Source of the DNA: DASYGT01 sp035999365
GTDB lineage: Bacteria > Actinomycetota > Actinomycetes > Mycobacteriales > Jatrophihabitantaceae
NCBI GenBank assembly: GCA_035999365.1
Contig: DASYGT010000032.1
Location: 34,372 to 98,371 of the forward strand
Direction of reading: 5' to 3'
DNA: 64,000 nt
Shown: positions 58,671-64,000 of the stretch, piece after piece
Layout: every line of letters starts with the position of its first letter
Position numbering within the stretch: position 1 is the stretch's first letter
Position numbers and translations under genes: made by a program
The notes under the pieces: generated by a model
What the model saw: only the letters and a program-made list of their open reading frames with translations
What the model was told of the DNA's origin: nothing
Database searches by the model: none

Positions 58671-59828
58671 ATGACTCGTTGGCGTGGCTCATCGCCCTAC
58701 ATCGCGGCACGGCCCCGACGGGGCGAGCCCCAGCGTGTTGCGGCGCGCCATGCCCGGCCATCCACGTTCGGCCGGCGCCCGGCCGTCTGGAGCGTGGCGG
58801 CCGCGATGTTCCTCGCCGGTGTCGGTGCGTTCGGGTTGTCGACGAGCGTCCCCACCCGCACAGCCGGGGCCGCAGCGGACCACACCGACGGCCCGCTCCC
58901 CTCGCCGTTCGCCTACGTCAGCCCGCCACCGGCCGCGCCGGTGACCGTCCATCGATCAGGTCCGACGCCCCCGACCGCCGCGCTGGTCGACGTGTCCAGC
59001 CTGGCCGCCGACGGGATCCCGAGCACCGCCCTCGATGCCTATCAGCGAGCGGCATCCTCGGAGCGACGCGACGACCCCCAGTGCGGCCTGACCTGGCCGT
59101 TGCTCGCAGGAATCGGGCGGGTGGAGTCCGATCACGGACGCGCCGCCGGCGCTGTCCTACACACCGACGGGTCGACAACTCCAACGATCATCGGGATCGC
59201 GCTCGACGGCCACGGAACCGCCCGCGTACCGGACACCGACAAGGGTCGCCTCGATGGTGACCGCGTGTTCGACCACGCCGTCGGACCGATGCAGTTCATT
59301 CCCTCCACCTGGGCGCTGTACGGCATCGACGGCAACGCTGACGGGCGCGTCGATCCGAACAACATCTACGACGCCGCCCGCACCGCCGCGGGTTACTTGT
59401 GCGCCGCCGGCGGCAATCTGACGGCCCTCGCAGGCCAGACCCAGGCAGTGCTGACCTACAACGACTCCGACGCCTACCTCACGCTCGTACTGAAACTGGA
59501 GAGCATCTACGCCGAACAAGTACCTGGACTCGTCGTGCCAACCCTGCCTGCGGTGCCCATTCACGGCCGCGGCCGCACCGGGGTGCCACCGGCCGATCCC
59601 GGGACGGCACTGGGCGGCACCTCCTCGCCGGCCCCAACGAGCACCGCTCCGCCGGTCAGCGTCATCCCCACCGGCACGACGAGCGACAACGTTACGAGCC
59701 CGGCACCATCCCTGACGACGCCCATCACATCGGCCATGGACACGCCCTCATGCACGGCGTCGGCCACACCGTCGGCAACTGACACCGCCCCGACTGCGAG
59801 TCCGTCGGCCGCCCCCTGCCACAGCTGA
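58671..59828 (+). CDS. Secreted/membrane lytic transglycosylase-like protein
   Basis: This 385-residue protein has an N-terminal hydrophobic helix (about 38-60, SVAAAMFLAGVGAFGLS) then an SLT/goose-type lysozyme-like domain (about 125-290): GLTWPLLAGIGRVESDHGRA contains the catalytic Glu, AVGPMQFIPSTWALYGIDG the second motif, and NIYDAARTAAGYLCAAGG the third. Such enzymes cut peptidoglycan glycan strands. A Pro/Thr/Ser-rich tail (about 300-385) suggests a wall-spanning linker. ATG 58671; GTG 58617 is possible. It precedes the mannosyltransferase gene. Confidence 0.88.
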   Translation: MTRWRGSSPYIAARPRRGEPQRVAARHARPSTFGRRPAVWSVAAAMFLAGVGAFGLSTSVPTRTAGAAADHTDGPLPSPFAYVSPPPAAPVTVHRSGPTPPTAALVDVSSLAADGIPSTALDAYQRAASSERRDDPQCGLTWPLLAGIGRVESDHGRAAGAVLHTDGSTTPTIIGIALDGHGTARVPDTDKGRLDGDRVFDHAVGPMQFIPSTWALYGIDGNADGRVDPNNIYDAARTAAGYLCAAGGNLTALAGQTQAVLTYNDSDAYLTLVLKLESIYAEQVPGLVVPTLPAVPIHGRGRTGVPPADPGTALGGTSSPAPTSTAPPVSVIPTGTTSDNVTSPAPSLTTPITSAMDTPSCTASATPSATDTAPTASPSAAPCHS

Positions 59829-59914
59829 CCAGGCCGTCCGCCCGCCACGCGGAATTCACCCACGGGTCGCGTCGAACCCACCGTCTCGACGCGGTCGATC
59901 GCGACCGTGGAGGC

Positions 59915-61072
59915 GTGCGCGTAGCCATCGCCGCCGAGACATTCACGCCAGCCGTGAACGGTGTCGTCAACTCCGTCCGGCAGGTGGCCGATCAGCTTGC
60001 CGGGCGCGGACACCAGGTCACCGTGATCGCACCCAGCGGCGAGTCGTACGTGAGCGCGCGCGGCCATGCGATCAGCGTCAGACGTGTGCCCTCCATGATG
60101 CTGCCGGGATACCGAGGAATCTCAATCGCTCGCCCGTCGCTCGACCTGCGTGGCCTCCTGGACGAACTCGATCCCGAGGTCGTGCATCTCGCCTCACCTG
60201 CCGTATTGGGCTGGTCGGCCGTGCGGGCTTCGGTCGCACTCGGTATCCCGTCCGTTGCGGTGTTCCAGACGAACCTGACGGCGTACGCCCGTCGCTACGG
60301 CTTCGGGATGAGTGTGCCCATGCTGTGGAACCGGCTGCGCAGCATTCACAACAGCGCTGGGCTCACCCTGGCCCCGTCGAGTTCCACGGCGTATCTGCTT
60401 CGCCGTCACGGCATCGGCCCGATCGCGATGTGGACGCGCGGGGTAGACCGTGACCTGTTCCATCCGCAGCGCCGCGACGAACGCTGGCATCGAACGATGG
60501 CGGGTGACGATCTGCTCGTCGGCTATGTCGGCCGCCTCGCGCCCGAGAAGCGCGTCGAGTTGCTCGCGCCCGTCGCCGCGCTGCCCGGCGTTCGATTGGT
60601 CGTCGTGGGCGACGGTCCGCGCCGGCGAAGCCTCACCCGCCAGCTGCCGGATGCGCACTTCACTGGTCAGCTGATCGGCGATGAACTCGGGGCGACCATG
60701 GCGAGCCTGGATCTGCTGGTGCACCCCGGTGCGGACGAGACGTTCTGCCAGGTGATCCAGGAGGCGTTGTGCGCGGGCGTGCCGGTGATCGCGGCAGCTT
60801 CGGGCGGCCCGATCGACCTCGTGCGCCATGGCGACAACGGTTGGCTGTGGGCCGGGGACGAGCCCGAGGTGCTCGCTGCACAAGTCGCCGCGGTACGCGA
60901 CAACCCAGGTGAGCGCGCCGCGGTGGCCGAGCGGACGCGTCCGTCAGTCGCCGGGCGGACGTGGGCGCGCGTGACCGACCAACTCGTCGGTCACTACCTG
61001 CGGGTGATCACCGACGGGCGAGGTCATGATGGGCTCGGCCGGCAATCAGCGGAAGGTCGAGGTAGGTCCTGA
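59915..61072 (+). CDS. mgtA: GDP-mannose-dependent alpha-mannosyltransferase (MgtA-like GT4)
   Basis: This 385-residue GT4 enzyme has MRVAIAAETFTPAVNGVVNS, VVHLASPAVLGWSA, VFQTNLTAYARRYGFG, GRLAPEKRVELLAP, VHPGADETFCQVIQEALCAG, the last carrying the sugar-nucleotide Glu pair. It closely matches my memory of mycobacterial MgtA, which makes mannosyl-glycolipids. The last 22 codons overlap the convergent reductase gene by 65 bp, so the extreme C-terminus (GRGHDGLGRQSAEGRGRS) is probably a dispensable tail. Start GTG. Confidence 0.85.
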   Translation: MRVAIAAETFTPAVNGVVNSVRQVADQLAGRGHQVTVIAPSGESYVSARGHAISVRRVPSMMLPGYRGISIARPSLDLRGLLDELDPEVVHLASPAVLGWSAVRASVALGIPSVAVFQTNLTAYARRYGFGMSVPMLWNRLRSIHNSAGLTLAPSSSTAYLLRRHGIGPIAMWTRGVDRDLFHPQRRDERWHRTMAGDDLLVGYVGRLAPEKRVELLAPVAALPGVRLVVVGDGPRRRSLTRQLPDAHFTGQLIGDELGATMASLDLLVHPGADETFCQVIQEALCAGVPVIAAASGGPIDLVRHGDNGWLWAGDEPEVLAAQVAAVRDNPGERAAVAERTRPSVAGRTWARVTDQLVGHYLRVITDGRGHDGLGRQSAEGRGRS

Positions 61073-62066
61073 TCCCGGGATCGGCGCGGCACACGTAGGG
61101 CACCGAGTTCACACAATGCATCGCCGTAGCGACGATGCCGGGGTTGCGCACGAGCCCTTCGTCGACGGTCGCCGGCTGCCAGCCCTTGATCGTGACGAAG
61201 GCGCTCGGGTCTCCCACGACCTCCACCTCGAACCGTTCGCCGGCCGCGCCCAACGTCCAGGGCGGGTCGAGGTTCTCCTCCCCCATGAGCCAGTTGACGG
61301 CGACACGGACCACCACGTGTCCATCGACGACCGCATCCCACTGGAACCGCTGCGCCGCGACAAGACCGGGCTCGATCGGTCCGATCGGTGAGTCGATCGG
61401 CGCCGTGGCGACGGCGACCTGCTGCGACGTCGTGATCTCGGCATCCCGGACGCCCAGCGCATCCAGGCACATCCGCACGGACTGGACGAACCCGCCGGAA
61501 AGCAGCTTCAGCATCGGACTCGACATCGCCTCCTCGGGGGTGTCGCCGAAGCGCATGATCCGACGCACCACGTCTGGCGCGCCATAGCTCCGGATGTCGG
61601 AGAATTCCTCCCCTCGCACGAACGTGACGGCGGAGGACAACGCCGAAAACATCAGGGGATGCAGTTCGGTGATCCCGCCTGGATTGATGCCGGTGCCATG
61701 CAGGCTGACGCCGCCCTCCCGGCACGCAGCCTGCAGGGGCGCCGCCTCCTTCTCCGCCGGGTAGAACCAGCCGACGGGTGACACCACGTTCTTGCCCGAC
61801 CGCAACAACGCGACGACCTCGTCGAGCTGGGGAATCATGGGTGCGTAGATCACGCAGTCCGCCTGCAGGTCGAGGATTGCCTGCATGTCACCGGTCGCCA
61901 TGACGCCGATCGCTTCGCCGCCGATGATCTCGCCGACGTCGGTTCCGGCCTTGTCGGCTGAGTGCACCCAGCACCCGACGAGTTCGAGATCGGGATGTCT
62001 CAACACGCCCTCGATCGCAGCCTTGCCCACGCCACCGGTCGCCCACTGCACCACTCGGTACGTCAT
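61008..62066 (-). CDS. DapB-N-like NAD(P)-dependent oxidoreductase
   Basis: This 352-residue protein has YRVVQWATGGVGKAAIEGV as the Rossmann loop, LELVGCWVHS, a DAPB-like first domain, and a second domain with HGTGINPGGITELHP near 125 and RMCLDALGVRDAEIT near 205. This family is widespread in actinobacteria, often annotated as dihydrodipicolinate reductase or amine dehydrogenase, and often lies in lipid- or steroid-related gene groups. ATG 62066 is divergent from the lipase; the KstR-like site lies between them. Confidence 0.85.
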   Translation of the reverse strand: MTYRVVQWATGGVGKAAIEGVLRHPDLELVGCWVHSADKAGTDVGEIIGGEAIGVMATGDMQAILDLQADCVIYAPMIPQLDEVVALLRSGKNVVSPVGWFYPAEKEAAPLQAACREGGVSLHGTGINPGGITELHPLMFSALSSAVTFVRGEEFSDIRSYGAPDVVRRIMRFGDTPEEAMSSPMLKLLSGGFVQSVRMCLDALGVRDAEITTSQQVAVATAPIDSPIGPIEPGLVAAQRFQWDAVVDGHVVVRVAVNWLMGEENLDPPWTLGAAGERFEVEVVGDPSAFVTIKGWQPATVDEGLVRNPGIVATAMHCVNSVPYVCRADPGIRTYLDLPLIAGRAHHDLARR

Positions 62067-62097
62067 AACGTCATTCTTAGCGGCATTTGGCCGTACC

Positions 62098-62111
62098 TGG
62101 AACACGTTCTA
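62098..62111. promoter_or_regulatory. Candidate KstR-type operator, divergent promoter
   Basis: TGGAACACGTTCTA fits TnnAACnnGTTnnA at every fixed position. It lies between the divergent DapB-like reductase (start 62066) and the lipase (start 62143), about 31 bp from each. With the site at 55220 it marks two promoters likely under one TetR-family repressor. Confidence 0.6.
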
Positions 62112-62142
62112 GTCTCCGGTACCTCACTAGACTCGGAGCGTC

Positions 62143-63060
62143 ATGAGCCGTCGAACCCTTGCCGCCCTGGCCGCGATCGTCGGCGTGGCCGTCGCGATCA
62201 CGGTGACGCTCGTGCTCATCACCGGCCGAAAGTCCACACCAAAGCCGCCGATCATTCTGGTGCACGGCTACGCGCTGACCACGGGCTGCCCCGGCGGCGA
62301 CGTTCGGCTGTACTGGAGCGGCCTCACGGCCGAACTCGTCGCCGCGGGCTGGACGAACCCCGTTGTTCCGGTCTCGTACTACGAATGCGACCGCAACGGC
62401 ACCAACATCGCCGGATCGAGCAAGACCGACGTGTACTTCGGGGCGCCGGCGGGCACTGCTGGCAGCGCCGGGTACAGCCAGAACACCGATCTGCGGCATC
62501 TCGCGTACGTGCTCGCCTGGTACGTCTATGACAATTACTCCAGCAACGGCCAGACCGTCGATCTCGTCGGGCACTCGATGGGCGGATTGATGATCCGGTG
62601 GGCCTTGAGCCGGGTCGCGGCGCACGACGCCGCCTTCCCCCCTTACCTCACTGTCTCGAACGTCGTCACGATCTCGACGCCGTACGGCGGTGCGATCCCT
62701 GCGGTGAAGAACCTGGTCGCGTGCAAGGACTCCTTCGAGTGCACGCAGTTCGAGGCAGGCAGCGCTTTCCTCACGGACCTCGCCGCCGGACCCGCCCCGA
62801 GTGGTGTCGACTGGACCGCGATGGGCGGCGGTCCATGCGACCTGATGACGGCGGCGTCGGCAACGGATGTCACGCCCGCGCACCACCTGAGCTGGTCGCA
62901 ACCCTGTTACGACCACAGCAAGATCCTCTTCGACGACAGCGCCACGTTCGACACCACCGCGGTGTTCTCCAGTCCCGGCGACCCGTCGCCGACGACGACG
63001 CAGTCGGCACCGCATTCGCTCGCCGCGGTGCTACGGGCGCTGCAAACGACGTCTTGGTGA
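62143..63060 (+). CDS. Secreted/membrane alpha/beta-hydrolase (lipase-like)
   Basis: The N-terminal hydrophobic helix (about 7-28) of this 305-residue protein is a signal or anchor. The catalytic fold has PIILVHGYALTTG (oxyanion loop), VDLVGHSMGGLMI with the nucleophile Ser in GHSMG near 145, and a distal HHLS or HSL His. Cysteines (TGCPG, YECDR, ACKDSFECTQ, GPCDL, QPCYDH) suggest disulfides outside. It resembles LipA/EstA-type secreted lipases. It is divergent from the DapB-like gene, under the KstR-like site. Confidence 0.88.
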   Translation: MSRRTLAALAAIVGVAVAITVTLVLITGRKSTPKPPIILVHGYALTTGCPGGDVRLYWSGLTAELVAAGWTNPVVPVSYYECDRNGTNIAGSSKTDVYFGAPAGTAGSAGYSQNTDLRHLAYVLAWYVYDNYSSNGQTVDLVGHSMGGLMIRWALSRVAAHDAAFPPYLTVSNVVTISTPYGGAIPAVKNLVACKDSFECTQFEAGSAFLTDLAAGPAPSGVDWTAMGGGPCDLMTAASATDVTPAHHLSWSQPCYDHSKILFDDSATFDTTAVFSSPGDPSPTTTQSAPHSLAAVLRALQTTSW

Positions 63061-63064
63061 GAGC

Positions 63065-63095
63065 TTGACTCTCACACCGTGTCAGGGCGTGGACT
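63065..63095 (+). promoter_or_regulatory. MerR-type promoter with 19-bp spacer upstream of merR-like gene
   Basis: TTGACT (63065-63070) and TGGACT (63090-63095) are 19 bp apart, the over-long spacing typical of promoters twisted open by MerR proteins. The spacer contains cacaccgtgt, an imperfect dyad. The -10 is 9 bp before the ATG, so the transcript would start at or near the start codon (leaderless). Confidence 0.45.
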
Positions 63096-63104
63096 GATCC
63101 GGTC

Positions 63105-63923
63105 ATGTTCACCATCGGAGATTTCGCCAGGCACGGCCGGGTATCCGTCCGCATGCTGCGTCACTACGACGGGCTCGGGCTGCTGCGACCGGCGCGTGTC
63201 GACGAGTTCACCGGCTACCGCTACTACGAGGCGCGGCAACTGACCCAGCTCAACCGGATCGTCGCGCTCCGCGACCTCGGGTTCGGCATGGAGCAGATTG
63301 CCACGATGCTCGACGACCGCGTCGGCATCGACGAGCTGCGCGGCATGCTGCGGCTACGCCGAGCCGAACTCGAGGCGTCACTCGACGCCGACCGCGAGCG
63401 GCTGGCGCGGGTCGAGGCGAGACTCCGAACCATCGAGAGCGAGGGACGGATGCCCACCGAAGAGATCGTCGTGAAGAAGCTCGACACCGTACGCGTCGCA
63501 GAACTGCAGGACACCGCCGCGTCGTTCACTCCCGAAGACATCGCGCCCGTCATCCGGCCGTTGTGCGCCGACCTCGGCGAACGCCTGCACGCCGCATCGT
63601 TCACGCCCGCGGGTCACCTGCTCGCTTACTACGAGCAGCGCGGTGGGCGCGATGACGAGGTCGTCATTCACGCCGCGATCCCGATCGCCGGCGCCACCGA
63701 CGACACGCAAGGGACGACGGTCGTCGACCTGCCGGCCGTCGCCCGGGCGGCGACGATCGTGCACCGCGGCAGCATGAACACCGTGCTGTCGACCGTCGAC
63801 GCGCTGGTCCGCTGGATCGACGCGCACGGCTACGAAGCCGTCGGCTACGCACGTGAGCTCTATCTGGAATGTCCGGACGACGAGTCGAGATGGGTAACCG
63901 AGATACAGCAACCCATCGCCTGA
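63105..63923 (+). CDS. MerR-family transcriptional regulator with effector-binding domain
   Basis: In this 272-residue protein the N-terminal HTH (FTIGDFARHGRVSVRMLRHYD, GYRYYEARQLTQLNRI) is of BmrR/TipA type. A coiled linker (about 85-115) and a GyrI/Bac_luciferase-like effector domain (about 120-270) follow, with VVIHAAIPIAG and ELYLECPDDES. It likely senses a small hydrophobic ligand and activates an export or resistance gene; none is adjacent in the window. The upstream promoter suggests autoregulation. Confidence 0.9.
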   Translation: MFTIGDFARHGRVSVRMLRHYDGLGLLRPARVDEFTGYRYYEARQLTQLNRIVALRDLGFGMEQIATMLDDRVGIDELRGMLRLRRAELEASLDADRERLARVEARLRTIESEGRMPTEEIVVKKLDTVRVAELQDTAASFTPEDIAPVIRPLCADLGERLHAASFTPAGHLLAYYEQRGGRDDEVVIHAAIPIAGATDDTQGTTVVDLPAVARAATIVHRGSMNTVLSTVDALVRWIDAHGYEAVGYARELYLECPDDESRWVTEIQQPIA

Positions 63924-63946
63924 ACGCATCACGAGAGGGGCTTTCC

Positions 63947-64000
63947 GTGCTCGAACTGCAACCGGCGGCGCAGCAGTTGGCGATGCTCGTCGGCGGCGTC
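63947..64000 (+). CDS. Partial gene, TIGR03086-like (mycothiol-dependent DinB-fold) protein
   Basis: A GTG with GAGAGG 8 bp upstream opens 18 codons to the window edge: MLELQPAAQQLAMLVGGV. This matches the N-terminal helix of TIGR03086-family proteins (MLDLxPAxxxLAxLVxGV). It is 23 bp after the MerR stop, so it could be that regulator's target. Only the N-terminus is visible. Confidence 0.55.
   Translation, partial: MLELQPAAQQLAMLVGGV

Overview
The window is 64 kb of high-GC DNA from an actinobacterium. The evidence is GTG and TTG starts, ATGA/GTGA stop-start overlaps, mshA (mycothiol synthesis), SenX3/RegX3, a BldN-type ECF sigma factor, a CobA-HemD fusion and a Mg-type HemB. The middle (about 9.3-44.9 kb) matches, from memory, the order of the Mycobacterium tuberculosis Rv0480s-Rv0529 region: ccsA-resB-ccdA-tlpA, histidine phosphatase, hemL, hemB, hemD, hemC, hemA, glutaredoxin, HAD phosphatase, acyltransferase, epimerase, bS22, HTH protein, proC, sugar isomerase, Ppx, an Rv0495c-like protein, regX3-senX3, gpmA, YbjN, mshA, SDR, murB. 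The absence of mycobacterial hallmark families and the many secreted proteins suggest a free-living soil genus outside Mycobacterium. That placement is inference.

Layout. 0-9.3 kb: an edge-truncated AbiEi-like gene, then on the plus strand a two-component system, a Ser/Thr-rich membrane-anchored protein, an ApbE flavinyltransferase, a heme membrane protein, a NuoF-like protein and a ferredoxin (a probable electron-transfer module), then two glycosyltransferases. 9.3-15.4 kb, minus: cytochrome c maturation (System II) and hemL. 15.4-24.6 kb, mostly minus: heme synthesis with rex first (rex-hemA-hemC-hemD, then hemB), a glutaredoxin-like protein and an acyl-CoA synthetase. 24.8-27.0 kb, plus: BldN-type sigma factor and probable anti-sigma factor. 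27-35 kb: HAD phosphatase, lipid acyltransferase, epimerase, bS22, proC, proline dehydrogenase, isomerase, Ppx/GppA. 35-42.5 kb: two two-component systems, gpmA, YbjN and mshA. 42.5-50.4 kb: SDR, murB, a methyltransferase, an FHA-like protein with a membrane Ser/Thr kinase, a ParB-like protein and a cation/proton antiporter.

50.4-52 kb is the clearest accessory stretch. A tRNA-Lys gene is followed 1.4 kb downstream by a second copy of its 3' half plus 25 bp of flank. That 65-bp direct repeat has the form of attL/attR. Between the copies are tandem 22-23 bp repeats that look like transposon-end sequence, a deletion-damaged small gene and a secreted repeat protein. The same divergent gene pair, intact and in inverted orientation, lies at 57.4-58.5 kb. 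52-64 kb holds secreted or lipid-linked functions: an Fn3 protein with unusual cysteine pairs, a serine hydrolase, a thioesterase, a transglycosylase, an MgtA-like mannosyltransferase, a DapB-like reductase, a lipase and a MerR regulator. Two divergent promoters here carry perfect matches to the TnnAACnnGTTnnA operator of KstR-type TetR regulators.

How the genes work together: heme synthesis, cytochrome c maturation and Rex form a respiratory block, and a candidate Rex operator lies upstream of rex. Start sites were chosen from ribosome binding sites and overlaps seen in the sequence. Family assignments are from recognised motifs; no database search was run.
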